Shown: piece after piece, positions 27,485 to 36,228 of the stretch
Layout: each line of letters starts with the position of its first letter
Numbering within the stretch: the stretch's first letter is position 1
NCBI GenBank assembly: GCA_017467905.1
Contig: JAFUKD010000002.1
Location: 28,964 to 92,963 of the forward strand
Source: Phascolarctobacterium sp.
Lineage (GTDB): Bacteria > Bacillota > Negativicutes > Acidaminococcales > Acidaminococcaceae
Length of the DNA stretch: 64,000 bases
Direction of reading: 5' to 3'
Translations under genes and position numbers: made by a program
The notes under the pieces: generated by a model
Told to the model about the DNA's origin: nothing
Database searches by the model: none
What the model saw: the letters and a program-made list of their open reading frames with translations, nothing else

Positions 27485-28213
27485 ATGATTATTTATCCTG
27501 CAATAGATATCCGCGGCGGTCGCTGCGTGCGTTTAACAGAAGGTCGCTTTGATGCGGAAACAGTTTTTGCTGATGACCCTGCGGAAATGGCTTTGAAGTG
27601 GATGGCATGCGGTGCAGAATACTTGCACCTTGTGGACCTTGACGGCGCGTTGGCTGGTGAAGGGAAGAATATTCCTGTTATCAAACGCATTTTGGAAGCT
27701 GTCAATATTCCTGTTCAGCTGGGCGGTGGCATCCGCAATATGCAGGCTGTGGAAAAACTTTTGGAGCTGGGCGTAACCCGTTTAATTTTGGGAAGTGCCG
27801 CTGTAAAGAACCCACAATTAGTTGAAGAGGCTTGTAAAAATTTCCCGGGACATATTGCTGTGGGCATTGATGCTAAAAATGGCGAGGTTGCCATTGAAGG
27901 CTGGGGCAAGGGTAGCGGAGTTGCAGCCACTGAACTTGCCAAACAAATGGCACAATATGGTGTGGACAAAATTATTTATACTGACATTAGCCGTGACGGT
28001 ATGCTTAGCGGCGTGAACGTGGAAGCTACGGCAGAGATTGCCCGCGCTGGCGGTATTGAGGTTATTGCCAGCGGTGGTGTCGCTTCTATAAATGATATTA
28101 AGAATTTACTGCCTTACCAAAAGGATGGGGTAACTGGCTGTATTATTGGGAAGGCTATTTATACTGGCGCAGTTGATCTGCACGAAGCACTCGCTTTAGC
28201 GAAGGAGGGTTAG
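27485..28213 (+). CDS. hisA: ProFAR isomerase (HisA)
   Basis: The protein is 242 residues from the ATG at 27485 (AAGGAG eight bases upstream; the GTG at 27476 is too close to it). It is a TIM barrel with the catalytic aspartates in [14 protein letters not shown] and [12 protein letters not shown]. It catalyses the Amadori rearrangement of ProFAR to PRFAR. It lies between hisH and hisF, as in most his operons. Confidence 0.98.
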   Translation: MIIYPAIDIRGGRCVRLTEGRFDAETVFADDPAEMALKWMACGAEYLHLVDLDGALAGEGKNIPVIKRILEAVNIPVQLGGGIRNMQAVEKLLELGVTRLILGSAAVKNPQLVEEACKNFPGHIAVGIDAKNGEVAIEGWGKGSGVAATELAKQMAQYGVDKIIYTDISRDGMLSGVNVEATAEIARAGGIEVIASGGVASINDIKNLLPYQKDGVTGCIIGKAIYTGAVDLHEALALAKEG

Positions 28214-28214
28214 G

Positions 28215-28973
28215 ATGCACACGAAAAGAATTATCCCTTGCTTGGACGTTAAGGCGGGACGCGTGGTGAAGGGTACCAATTTCGTAGGCCTGCGTGATGC
28301 CGGAGACCCTGTGGAGCTGGCGGCGACTTACGATATTGAAGGCGCAGACGAATTAGTATTTTTAGATATCACTGCTTCCGTTGAAGAACGCAAGGCAATG
28401 CTTGACGTTATCAATAAAACTGCAGGCGAGGTGTTCATGCCCTTGACTGTTGGTGGTGGCATTAGCACTGTGGACGATATCCGTAATGCTTTGCGCGCAG
28501 GAGCAGATAAAACTTCTGTAAACTCTGCGGCGGTGAAGAACCCCCAATTGATTGCAGAAGGTGCGAAGCTTTTTGGCAGCCAATGTATCGTACTCGCCAT
28601 TGATGCGCGTCGCTGTGGCGAAAATAAGTGGGAGGTTTATGTTCATGGCGGGCGCACTCCCACCGGTATTGATGCCATTGAATGGGCAAAGCAGGGCGTA
28701 GCCCTTGGCGCAGGAGAAATTTTGCTGACAAGTATGGATGCAGACGGAACTAAAAATGGCTATGACATTCCTCTGACAAAAGCCGTGAGCGAGGCGGTTA
28801 ATGTTCCTGTAATTGCCAGTGGCGGTGCTGGTAAATTAGAAGACTTTTATGAAGTGCTTACAGAAGGCGGTGCTGACGCAGTGCTGGCAGCTTCCGTCTT
28901 TCACTATAAAACCTTTACCATCCAACAGGTGAAGGAGTATCTGCGTGATAGAGGTATCGAGGTGAGAATATAA
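28215..28973 (+). CDS. hisF: imidazole glycerol phosphate synthase cyclase subunit
   Basis: This 252-residue TIM barrel starts [16 protein letters not shown] and has the second catalytic aspartate in [15 protein letters not shown]. It uses ammonia from HisH to make IGP and AICAR. It starts one base after hisA ends, behind GGAGGG. Confidence 0.98.
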   Translation: MHTKRIIPCLDVKAGRVVKGTNFVGLRDAGDPVELAATYDIEGADELVFLDITASVEERKAMLDVINKTAGEVFMPLTVGGGISTVDDIRNALRAGADKTSVNSAAVKNPQLIAEGAKLFGSQCIVLAIDARRCGENKWEVYVHGGRTPTGIDAIEWAKQGVALGAGEILLTSMDADGTKNGYDIPLTKAVSEAVNVPVIASGGAGKLEDFYEVLTEGGADAVLAASVFHYKTFTIQQVKEYLRDRGIEVRI

Positions 28974-29632
28974 TGCAGATTGATTTCTCTAAAATTAAAT
29001 TTGACGAAAAGGGCTTGGTGCCTGCAGTCGTACAAGATGTGCGTACCAATGCCGTAGTGATGCTTGCCTATATGAATGGGGAAAGCTTGGCGCGTACTGT
29101 GGAAACCGGTTACACCTGGTTCTGGAGCCGTAGCCGCCAAGAGCTGTGGAACAAGGGTGCGACCAGTGGCAATTTGCAAAAGGTTGTAGATATTAGCTAC
29201 GATTGTGACGGCGATAGCCTGCTGGTACAAGTTGAACAAACCGGAGTGGCTTGTCATACCGGCGCATATTCCTGCTTCCATAATTTGCTGTGGAAACGTG
29301 ACAACCTGCCTGTTCCCGAAATGGAGGGCATTCCCGGTGTATTGAGCGAACTGTACCGTGTTATCCAAGAGAAGAAGGAAAATGGTGGAGAGAAATCCTA
29401 CACTAAGTACTTGTTCACTTCAGGGCAGGACAAGATTCTTAAAAAAGTTGGCGAGGAAGCAGCAGAAACTATTATTGCTTCCAAGAACCATTCTAAAGAT
29501 GAAGTGCTTTATGAAATGTCCGACCTGTGGTATCACTGCTTAGTGCTTCTTGCGTACCACAACATCACTCCGTCTGAACTGTTGGCAGAGCTGGGTGGAC
29601 GTAGGGCAAAAGAAAATAATAGTAAGTATTAA
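28973..29632 (+). CDS. hisI: bifunctional PRA-CH/PRA-PH (HisIE)
   Basis: This 219-residue two-domain protein has the N-terminal phosphoribosyl-AMP cyclohydrolase: [29 protein letters not shown], with Zn ligands in YDCDGD and GVACHTG. The C-terminal phosphoribosyl-ATP pyrophosphatase domain follows from about residue 125 ([25 protein letters not shown]). The start overlaps the hisF stop by one base. It is the last gene of the operon. Confidence 0.97.
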   Translation: MQIDFSKIKFDEKGLVPAVVQDVRTNAVVMLAYMNGESLARTVETGYTWFWSRSRQELWNKGATSGNLQKVVDISYDCDGDSLLVQVEQTGVACHTGAYSCFHNLLWKRDNLPVPEMEGIPGVLSELYRVIQEKKENGGEKSYTKYLFTSGQDKILKKVGEEAAETIIASKNHSKDEVLYEMSDLWYHCLVLLAYHNITPSELLAELGGRRAKENNSKY

Positions 29633-29638
29633 AAGTAG

Positions 29639-29680
29639 AAAACCCGTAATTGTTTCATGTGAAACAATTGCGGGTTTTGT
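29639..29680 (+). terminator. his operon terminator carrying a parS-like palindrome
   Basis: AAAACCCG.AATTGTTTC pairs with GAAACAATT.CGGGTTTT around a very short loop, followed by a T-rich tract. The core TGTTTCATGTGAAACA (29651-29666) differs from parS by one base. Confidence 0.85.
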
Positions 29681-29805
29681 GTTTTATTTTGTGTTTATAA
29701 AAATTTTTCTGCAGATTTCACGTGGATTTCACAACTATCCGATAAAAATACAGGCAAAGCAAATCTTTTACAGAATAATAGTTTTAACGAAGGGAGGGGG
29801 TGACG

Positions 29806-31014
29806 GTGCAAGAATTTTCTTGGCGGGCACGCACTCGTAACGGCAAGGTGCTACGAGGGAAAATACGGGCAAGCTCTACTACGGAAGCAGCTGCTTTGGT
29901 GAGGAATAATTATGGCTGCGTAGTAAGGTTAAAGGCAACAGGTAAAAGCTTGGCGGCGGGCTGGAAACACAGGCTGTTTGGCGAAGCGGTACTTACAGAT
30001 AAGCAAAGGATTATCTTTTTCAAGCAGCTGGCAGTAATTTTAAATAGCGGTGTTCCTTTGCTCAAAGGTCTTGCCCTATTGCAACAGCGTACAGATTTTA
30101 CCATTGCTTCTATTTGCGAAAGGCTTATCAGTAATTTACAGGCAGGTATGTCTTTGGCAAGTGCCATGCAGGAATGTGGCAAGGTTTTTCCAAATTTGAC
30201 GCTGACCTTGGTGGCAGCAGGAGAACGTAGCGGCGAGCTGAACAATGTGTTTTTGGAGATTGCCTCCTATTATAGTAAGCAGCAGGCTTTAAAACAATTT
30301 TTACTCAAGGCTACCTTGTATCCTCTGTTCCTGTTATTTGCATCCTTGTGTGTGCTGTGCTTCTTTTTGGTGTATGTTCTGCCCATGCTGGCGATGGTAT
30401 ATCAAAGCTTGGGTGCGCGTCCCAATGGATTTTTGCAGTTTGCGGTAGCAGTAAGCGAATTTTTGCTTGCCCATGGGGTGGCGGTAGGCTTGCTTTTGGC
30501 GATAGGCGTTTTTATGGCTTATCTAAGCAGGGATTTTTTACTAAAGCTTTGCTTGGACTTGCCTTTGGTGCGGAATCTGTACGCTATGGTTTTAGAAATA
30601 CGCTTTTGCAAATTAGTAAGCCTGCTTTTGGATAAGGGTATTAGCATTACGGAGGCTGTGGACCTAGCTGCATCTACCATTAACCATCAGGAACGGCTGC
30701 GCCAGTTGAAAATTTTTAATGCTGCCTTGCGACGTGGCGATGCTATTAGTACGGCAGCAGGCACTGTTACAGAAAGCTTTTCCCCTTTAACTGCGGAGCT
30801 GCTTAGTATTGGGGCGGAAACAGGCTATTTGCCACAAATGTTAAGTGAAGCGGCTGGAATAGTGGAGCAGGATTTACGTGGACGTTTGGAAAAGGCTCGT
30901 GAAATTTTGGCACCCTTACTGCTTTTGGTGGCAGCACTGTTGACGGCACTGGTGGTTTGCTCCGTAGTTAGCCCTTTGTTTGAGCTGTTTACAGCATTAC
31001 CAGAATATAATTAA
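29806..31014 (+). CDS. PilC/GspF-type inner-membrane platform protein
   Basis: The protein is 402 residues if the GTG at 29806, eight bases after AGGGAGG, is used; the GTG at 29800 is the alternative. It contains two GspF domains: around residues 65-190 (FFKQLAVILNSGVPLLKGLALL, GERSGELNNVFLEIASYY) and 265-390 (LEIRFCKLVSLLLDKGISITEAVDLA, SIGAETGYLPQML). Three hydrophobic membrane segments are visible. It is the polytopic platform of type IV pili or type II secretion. The cognate ATPase, outer-membrane and peptidase genes are absent here, and five prepilin-like or accessory genes follow. Confidence 0.9.
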   Translation: MQEFSWRARTRNGKVLRGKIRASSTTEAAALVRNNYGCVVRLKATGKSLAAGWKHRLFGEAVLTDKQRIIFFKQLAVILNSGVPLLKGLALLQQRTDFTIASICERLISNLQAGMSLASAMQECGKVFPNLTLTLVAAGERSGELNNVFLEIASYYSKQQALKQFLLKATLYPLFLLFASLCVLCFFLVYVLPMLAMVYQSLGARPNGFLQFAVAVSEFLLAHGVAVGLLLAIGVFMAYLSRDFLLKLCLDLPLVRNLYAMVLEIRFCKLVSLLLDKGISITEAVDLAASTINHQERLRQLKIFNAALRRGDAISTAAGTVTESFSPLTAELLSIGAETGYLPQMLSEAAGIVEQDLRGRLEKAREILAPLLLLVAALLTALVVCSVVSPLFELFTALPEYN

Positions 31015-31026
31015 GGAGGTTTTTCT

Positions 31027-31392
31027 ATGAAAAACAAGCAAGCAGGATTTACTTTAATTGAAGTTGTGGCGGTTGCCGCTCTTTTGGGAGTTTTGGTAAC
31101 TATGGTGATGCCTTCCTTGGATGGCGCCAATACCAAGGTGAAAAATGCCAAGCTGCGCAATGACTTGGCAACGGTTGACCAGGCTATTCAGCTTTACAAA
31201 ATGGAAAAGGGCAGTGTGCCCGATAGCTTGGATGTTTTGCAGACAGAATATATTTCTGGAAGCAGTGAGTTCAAGGATGCTAAAGGAGAAGCTTTAACCT
31301 ATACTGCCAGCGATAACACCTATGTTCTTAGTGGCAAGGATGCTTCCGGCATATTGGTAACTTCTGGTGGTAGCAAGTCTGAAACCGAATAG
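31027..31392 (+). CDS. major pseudopilin-like protein (GspG/PilA type)
   Basis: This 121-residue protein has a class III prepilin signal: KNKQAG, cleavage, then FTLIE with the conserved Glu5, then a hydrophobic helix. The C-terminal part (AIQLYKMEKGSVPDSLDVLQTEYISG) resembles the GspG/ComGC head. The ATG lies nine bases after AAGGAGG. It is probably the main fibre subunit of the system that includes the upstream PilC-like protein. Confidence 0.88.
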   Translation: MKNKQAGFTLIEVVAVAALLGVLVTMVMPSLDGANTKVKNAKLRNDLATVDQAIQLYKMEKGSVPDSLDVLQTEYISGSSEFKDAKGEALTYTASDNTYVLSGKDASGILVTSGGSKSETE

Positions 31393-31840
31393 GCAGAGTG
31401 GCTTTCTTTTAGTGGAAGTGTTGGCTGTGGCGGCAGTGCTTGTTCTGGCAGCGGGAATGTTGTTACCTCAAAGCCTTGCTTACCGTAAATATTTTGCCAA
31501 GCTGGAAGTGAGGACCGCGGCAAATTTATTGGCAGCAGATATGCGTAAGCTGCAGCAGCAAGCACTTTTTGGTGAAGGAGAGCAAAGGTATTTACGTTCC
31601 CAGGTCAATGGCTATGATTTTATTGTGCAGGGAAAAAAGGTGAAGCAGGTTCGCTTTGCTGATAATGGTTGGAACGTGACTCTTTCGTGGCCCAAACGCT
31701 TTAATGTGCAGTTTGGCGTGAGCGGTAGCCCTGCGGCAAGTGGAACTTGGGTGCTAAAGCATGACGAGCTACAGAATTTTAGCTGTACTGTGGCGGTGCA
31801 ACCGGTAACGGGAAGGATTGTTGTAAGTGAAAGCGAGTAA
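31367..31840 (+). CDS. minor pseudopilin-like protein (GspH type), start uncertain
   Basis: Up to 157 residues if the GTG at 31367 is used. The prepilin signal SGFLLVEVLAVAAVLVLAAGM is clear, with Glu5 present. The frame overlaps the end of the preceding gene by 26 bases and no strong Shine-Dalgarno sequence is seen, so translation is probably coupled. A beta-rich head follows (GYDFIVQGKKVKQVRF, NVTLSWPKRFNVQFG). Confidence 0.78.
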   Translation: MVASLKPNRQSGFLLVEVLAVAAVLVLAAGMLLPQSLAYRKYFAKLEVRTAANLLAADMRKLQQQALFGEGEQRYLRSQVNGYDFIVQGKKVKQVRFADNGWNVTLSWPKRFNVQFGVSGSPAASGTWVLKHDELQNFSCTVAVQPVTGRIVVSESE

Positions 31841-32132
31841 AGGATTTTTATTGGTAGAAGTTGCAGTGGTGTTTTTGGTTGTAGGTATATTGCTGCTTTT
31901 TGTGAGCAGCAGCTTTACTGGATGCGTAGGCAATTTGGCGTACAGCAAAAATGTGAGGAGGGCGCAGGCCTTGGCGGAGCAGGCTTTCCTCAGTGAAGAG
32001 GAGCTTGCTGTGCCGGAAGGTTGGCAACTGCAAAAATTAGAGCGTAAGCTACAGGGCATAACATTGACGGAGGTACAAGTTCTTGAAACAGAAAGTGGTA
32101 AGCCTATTTTCAATTTGTTTGTGGCGCAGTAA
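31827..32132 (+). CDS. minor pseudopilin-like protein (GspI type)
   Basis: This 101-residue protein starts at a GTG overlapping the preceding gene. The N-terminus KASKGFLLVEVAVVFLVVGI is a short prepilin signal with Glu5. The small head domain resembles GspI/PulI in size. Its end overlaps the next gene by 50 bases, so the locus is very compact. Confidence 0.78.
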   Translation: MKASKGFLLVEVAVVFLVVGILLLFVSSSFTGCVGNLAYSKNVRRAQALAEQAFLSEEELAVPEGWQLQKLERKLQGITLTEVQVLETESGKPIFNLFVAQ

Positions 32133-32637
32133 GGCAAGCAGGCTCCGTACTGAAAAAGGCTTCCTTTTAGGGGAACTACAAATTACCGTCGCTGTGATGG
32201 CGTTGGTTACCGCCCTGCTTTACGGAGATTTTTATCAATTAGTACAAGGCTGGCACAAAATGTTTATCGACGTGCAGCTGCGAGATGCCAGTAGATATAT
32301 GTATAGCATTTTAGAGAAAGACTTGTGCTATGAGAGTAAGCTTCTTACATTAAGCGATGATTATCGGGGAAACGCCAAACTGCTATGCCAGACGGGACAC
32401 GCAGGTAAAACCTATACCTACACCTGGGAAGGGAAAAGCCTTTATAAAACTACTAAGACAACTAATACCAGCGGTAAGAATCCTTTGTTTGTACCAGACT
32501 GTTCTGTTGTGGAATGGCAGGTACAGAAATTAAATGACAAGTTTCTTCTAATAAAATTTGCCTTGGAAAAGCAGGGGCGTAGGCAAAACTTCGAGCAGGT
32601 TATGCACTGCTTCAACGGAAGTGTGGTTTATGAATAG
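32083..32637 (+). CDS. minor pseudopilin-like protein (GspJ type), TTG start
   Basis: This 184-residue protein begins at TTG (32083), eight bases after a good GGAGGT. A long cationic leader (about 26 residues) precedes EKGFLLGELQITVAVMALVTALLYG, a prepilin motif with Glu5. The head is about 130 residues (MYSILEKDLCYESKLLTLSDDYRG), as in PulJ/ComGF-like proteins. It overlaps both neighbours. Confidence 0.78.
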   Translation: MKQKVVSLFSICLWRSKASRLRTEKGFLLGELQITVAVMALVTALLYGDFYQLVQGWHKMFIDVQLRDASRYMYSILEKDLCYESKLLTLSDDYRGNAKLLCQTGHAGKTYTYTWEGKSLYKTTKTTNTSGKNPLFVPDCSVVEWQVQKLNDKFLLIKFALEKQGRRQNFEQVMHCFNGSVVYE

Positions 32638-33538
32638 GGAACGGGGTAGTATTAGTATAGCTTTTTTGTTGGTGGGTTTGTTTTTGGCGGCGCTTGCCCA
32701 AATGGCAATGATTTTCATAAGCAGGAATGTGCAGTTTGAAGAAGATTATTGGCGTGGCAGGCAGCTGCGTTTGCTCTGCAGTTCTGTTATAGAGCATTTG
32801 GTGACGCAGGAGTTAGAAGCAGGAGAGGATATATTATTGGAAGCAAACTTGCAGCCGGGTAATGTTCCCGTCAAACTTATCCGTAAAGTTTATTACAGTG
32901 ACGACGCCTGCTTTCGTAATTTGGAGCTGCGAGCCGAGACAACAGAAGCGAGCCAAAGTATAAGACATTTACAGTTCAGTCTGGATGAGGTAAAGCTGGC
33001 ACAAGCTCAAAGGTATATGCTTATCAGCGGTAAAGATTTGTTGGGAACGGAGTTTTTGCCTGACGAGGGAATACATACAAGCGCAGAAGAAGTAATTATA
33101 CCGCAGATAAGCTTTTTGAAAAATACCGGCGAGTTTAAGCGGAGTATTTCTGCTTTAGGCATGGACGATGTACGGCAATATGGCTTGGACAAGCGCTTTT
33201 ACTACTTAACTAATACCGGTAGCCCCACAACCTTCACTAAAAATTTAAAGGTGTACGGGACAGCGGTTATCGCTACGGAAGGAAGCATCATTATTGAAAG
33301 CGGCTGCCAGTTTTTTGATAGGGTTATCTTCCTTGTGAAAGGTACGCTCACTATTAAAAATGATGTGAAGCTACCCCAAGTGTTGGTAGTATCCTACGGC
33401 AGGGTTACCATTGGAACAGGTTGCCAAATTGGTGGCGTGATTTTTAGCGGTAGCAATATTGAGTTACAAGGCTCTTCTGAGCTAACCTACGATGAGAATG
33501 TTGTAGCGCCGTTCTCATCTGCGTTTTACATATTGTAA
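32630..33538 (+). CDS. membrane-anchored protein with beta-strand-rich C-terminus, PilX-like position
   Basis: The protein is 302 residues from the ATG at 32630, overlapping the preceding gene. The N-terminus RERGSISIAFLLVGLFLAALAQMAMIF is a single hydrophobic helix, similar to PilX-type minor pilins, but it lacks the GFxxxE motif. From about residue 205 it shows short repeated beta strands (LKVYGTAVIATEGSIIIESG, KGTLTIKNDVKLPQVLVVSYG), suggesting a right-handed beta-helix or bactofilin-like fold. It is the last gene of the cluster. I do not recognise a named family. Confidence 0.7.
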   Translation: MNRERGSISIAFLLVGLFLAALAQMAMIFISRNVQFEEDYWRGRQLRLLCSSVIEHLVTQELEAGEDILLEANLQPGNVPVKLIRKVYYSDDACFRNLELRAETTEASQSIRHLQFSLDEVKLAQAQRYMLISGKDLLGTEFLPDEGIHTSAEEVIIPQISFLKNTGEFKRSISALGMDDVRQYGLDKRFYYLTNTGSPTTFTKNLKVYGTAVIATEGSIIIESGCQFFDRVIFLVKGTLTIKNDVKLPQVLVVSYGRVTIGTGCQIGGVIFSGSNIELQGSSELTYDENVVAPFSSAFYIL

Positions 33539-33549
33539 TCTCCAAAAGG

Positions 33550-33583
33550 AAAGGGAATGTTCGCGTGGAACATTCCCTTTTGT
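33550..33583. terminator. bidirectional terminator between the pilus cluster and the metallophosphatase
   Basis: A 13-bp perfect stem (AAAGGGAATGTTC with GAACATTCCCTTT) around a GCGTG loop has A and T flanks on the two sides. Confidence 0.93.
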
Positions 33584-33601
33584 CATGCTTGTTATAAAAT
33601 T

Positions 33602-34294
33602 TCAGATAAGGCGATATAATTGAAAGTTCTGGGTATCGCAGGAGACAAGCTTGTACTGCACTCCGTTTCTTTCTTCTTCAAAGACCGCCAGATGATTTTC
33701 GCCATGAATGTGTCCGTAAACACAGTCCTTAACTTGGAAGCGTTCCATTAAATCGGTAAAGATGGTTCGTTCTGCAGGAGAAAAGAGGGGCGGGTAGTGA
33801 AGTGCTACGATAATACGCTTGGCATTTTGCGCTTGGGCGGCTTGCAAGGATAGTTCCAGACGGATACCTTCCCGCTGGTAAATTTTATTGTCATCTTCAT
33901 TAAAATTATCTGAAGAGGGAAGAATCCAGCCACGAGTCCCACAGATGGCAACATCACCAATCATAAGGCAGTTGTTTTGTAAGAACTGGAAGTGTTCGCC
34001 GTAAAGAGCTTGCATTTTTTTGAGGCTTGTCCACCAGTAATCGTGGTTGCCACGCAGTAAAATTTTTTTACCGGGAAGCTGTGCAAGCCAAATTAAATCT
34101 TCTTCTGCTTCTCGTAGCTGCATTGCCCAGGAAATATCACCGCATATGATTACAGTATCTTCTTCCTTGACAGTAGCGAGCCAGTTGCTTTTGACTTTTT
34201 CTTTATGATTTAACCAGTGCTCGCCAAAAATTTCCATAGGCTTTTTGGCAGGCGTACCGGATAAATGTAAATCGCCAATGGCGTAGATGTGCAT
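33602..34294 (-). CDS. calcineurin-like metallophosphoesterase
   Basis: The protein is 230 residues from the ATG at 34294 (AAGGAG six bases upstream), beginning HIYAIGDLHLSG. It has the dimetal motifs D-x-H (GDLHL), GDISWA, GNHDYWW and GHIHGE. Related proteins act on phosphodiesters or phosphomonoesters; the substrate is unknown. It is convergent with the pilus genes and monocistronic. Confidence 0.9.
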   Translation of the reverse strand: MHIYAIGDLHLSGTPAKKPMEIFGEHWLNHKEKVKSNWLATVKEEDTVIICGDISWAMQLREAEEDLIWLAQLPGKKILLRGNHDYWWTSLKKMQALYGEHFQFLQNNCLMIGDVAICGTRGWILPSSDNFNEDDNKIYQREGIRLELSLQAAQAQNAKRIIVALHYPPLFSPAERTIFTDLMERFQVKDCVYGHIHGENHLAVFEEERNGVQYKLVSCDTQNFQLYRLI

Positions 34295-34403
34295 AATGAA
34301 CTCCTTATGTTTTTCTTGATTTAAGTATAGCATAGAATGGGGTTATAGGTAATCAGTTACTAAAGGAGAGTTTACAGAAATAAAACTTTTGACATAGAAA
34401 TAG

Positions 34404-34452
34404 AAAAGGCAGACGAATTATCGGTGTAAAACTAATTCAGCGTCTGCCTTTT
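34404..34452. terminator. terminator downstream of putP
   Basis: AAAAGGCAGACG (34404-34415) pairs perfectly with CGTCTGCCTTTT (34441-34452). It is the minus-strand exit from putP. Confidence 0.8.
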
Positions 34453-34487
34453 AATTTAGAATTTTTGTCGAAGCCTCTTTGCTTCAA

Positions 34488-35939
34488 TTAATCTTTGTAA
34501 TTAACCGCTTTGTCGAACAGCTCTTCAACTTCTTTAGAGGGAGCGGGGCTGCACAGAGTTGCAATCACTGCTGCTACTAAGCTTGCGAAGAAACCGGGGA
34601 TGATTTCGTAAATACCAAGGTGAGCCAGGTTGGTGAACCAGTAAATGTCAACAACTGCGCCGACGATGATACCAACCAGTGCGCCGGTATAGTTAAAGCG
34701 TTTCCAGAACAAGCTGAGCATGATGGAAGGACCAAAGGCTGCACCGAACACGCCCCAAGCGTTTGCTACCAAGCTCATGATGGAGCCGGAGTTGGGACTT
34801 GCTGCGATGAATACGGAGATAACGGAGATTACCATTACAACTGCGCGACCAACCCACAGCATTTCGTTGTCGGAAACTTTGTTTTTACGGATGATGGGTC
34901 TGTAAACGTCGCTGGCGAAGGAAGAAGCTGCTGCCAAAAGCTGGCTGTCAGCAGTACTGAGGGATGCTGCTAATACTGCGGAAAGCAGGAGACCGGACAG
35001 AAGCGCAGGGAAGATGGTACGAACCATAGTTATGAATACCAAGGAGTTGTTGTTGATGGTTTCGTCAAAACCTAAGAACATACGACCTACGATACCAATT
35101 ACGCCTGCGAACACCACTACGGAAGTGGTCCAGGTAACTGCGATGGTAGCGGACTTTTTCATATTGCTTTGCTTGTCCAAAGACATAAAGCGAACGATGA
35201 TGTGAGGCATACCAAAGTAGCCTAAGCCCCAGCCTAAACCGGAAACGATGTCTTTCCAATTAGAAACGGGGTTCCAGAATTCTGCAGGGATGGCAGCTGC
35301 TTTGCTTGCATCTACAAATGCGTAAGCGAAAAGGGGAGCGATAAGCATTGCGCCGAAAATCAGGAGCGCTTGCAAGAAGTCAGTAAAGCAAACAGCACTA
35401 AAGCCACCTAAGAAGGTAATTGCGATAATGATGAAGGCTGCCAAATACATTGCAAGGTCAGTATCAAGACCGCTAACGGTATTGAACAAGGTGCCACAAG
35501 CTTTGATACTGGATGCGGAGTAGATGGTATAAGCTACCAGGAACACGATAGCGCAAACTACCTGCAACATACGAGATTTAGATAAGAAACGATGAGTTAA
35601 ATATTCGGGAATGGTAATGGAGTCATTTGCTACGATGGAGAAAGTACGCAGGCGGGGAGCTTGCCATATCCAGCTGATGGTATAACCCAATGCCAGACCA
35701 ACGGCAATCCACATTTGCCCAAGGCCAAGGGCGTAAACGGATGTGGGTAAGCCCATCAGAACCCAAGCACTCATGTCGGAAGCACCTGCAGAAAGAGCGG
35801 TTACCCATGGTCCCATCTGGCGGCCACCAAGGAAGTAATCTTTTTCGCTACCGTCTTTATCTTTAATAAAGTACCATATACCTACACCTAGCAAGCCTGC
35901 TAAGTAGGCTATGAATACACCAACCTCAACTATATTCAC
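34488..35939 (-). CDS. putP: sodium/proline symporter
   Basis: This 483-residue transporter of the sodium:solute symporter family has 13 hydrophobic segments. The PutP-typical patterns are DYFLGGRQMGPWVTALSAGASDMSAWVLMGLP near the start and AVLAASLSTADSQLLAAASSFASDVYRP in the sodium-binding helix region. It starts with GTG, seven bases after GGAGG. It imports proline with sodium for nutrition or osmoprotection. The promoter region overlaps a perfect palindrome at 35988-36000. Confidence 0.94.
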   Translation of the reverse strand: MNIVEVGVFIAYLAGLLGVGIWYFIKDKDGSEKDYFLGGRQMGPWVTALSAGASDMSAWVLMGLPTSVYALGLGQMWIAVGLALGYTISWIWQAPRLRTFSIVANDSITIPEYLTHRFLSKSRMLQVVCAIVFLVAYTIYSASSIKACGTLFNTVSGLDTDLAMYLAAFIIIAITFLGGFSAVCFTDFLQALLIFGAMLIAPLFAYAFVDASKAAAIPAEFWNPVSNWKDIVSGLGWGLGYFGMPHIIVRFMSLDKQSNMKKSATIAVTWTTSVVVFAGVIGIVGRMFLGFDETINNNSLVFITMVRTIFPALLSGLLLSAVLAASLSTADSQLLAAASSFASDVYRPIIRKNKVSDNEMLWVGRAVVMVISVISVFIAASPNSGSIMSLVANAWGVFGAAFGPSIMLSLFWKRFNYTGALVGIIVGAVVDIYWFTNLAHLGIYEIIPGFFASLVAAVIATLCSPAPSKEVEELFDKAVNYKD

Positions 35940-35971
35940 AAGAATCCCTCCAATTATTAATAGATAGTAAC

Positions 35972-36000
35972 ATTATACACAAAAAGCTGTAATCATTACA
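35972..36000 (-). promoter_or_regulatory. putP promoter with palindromic operator candidate
   Basis: On the minus strand TATAAT (35977-35972) lies 33 bases before the GTG start. The matching -35 position is covered by the perfect 13-base palindrome TGTAATGATTACA (36000-35988), a plausible regulator site. The intergenic stretch 36001-36061 holds nothing else I can support. Confidence 0.55.
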
Positions 36001-36061
36001 AGGAAAATTATACTTACATTAAAGTATACATAAATACCTTGTGACTTATACACCAGATTTC

Positions 36062-36090
36062 TTGACTGCTTTTTTGGGCTGTTATATAAT
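36062..36090 (+). promoter_or_regulatory. promoter of the ywiB-argS unit
   Basis: TTGACT (36062-36067) and consensus TATAAT (36085-36090) are 17 bases apart. The untranslated leader to the start codon at 36229 is about 130 nucleotides, with no T-box or other riboswitch that I recognise. Confidence 0.82.
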
Positions 36091-36228
36091 GTTGTAGGAT
36101 ATGGAAGTGTTGACCTTAGCGTGAAAGCTGGCAACCGAAAATATTACAAGAGCTTGCACCCTTTCGATGTAAAAAGCTTTTCTGAAACAGCGACGGGGCA
36201 GGCTCTAAACGTGTTTGCGGAGAAAGTA

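Noticed and set aside
33550..33580. A parS-like core (TGTTC-GCGTG-GAACA) after the pilus cluster
   Set aside because: The palindrome is 15 bases with a five-base loop, so the spacing differs from the 16-bp parS. It is fully explained as a terminator stem.
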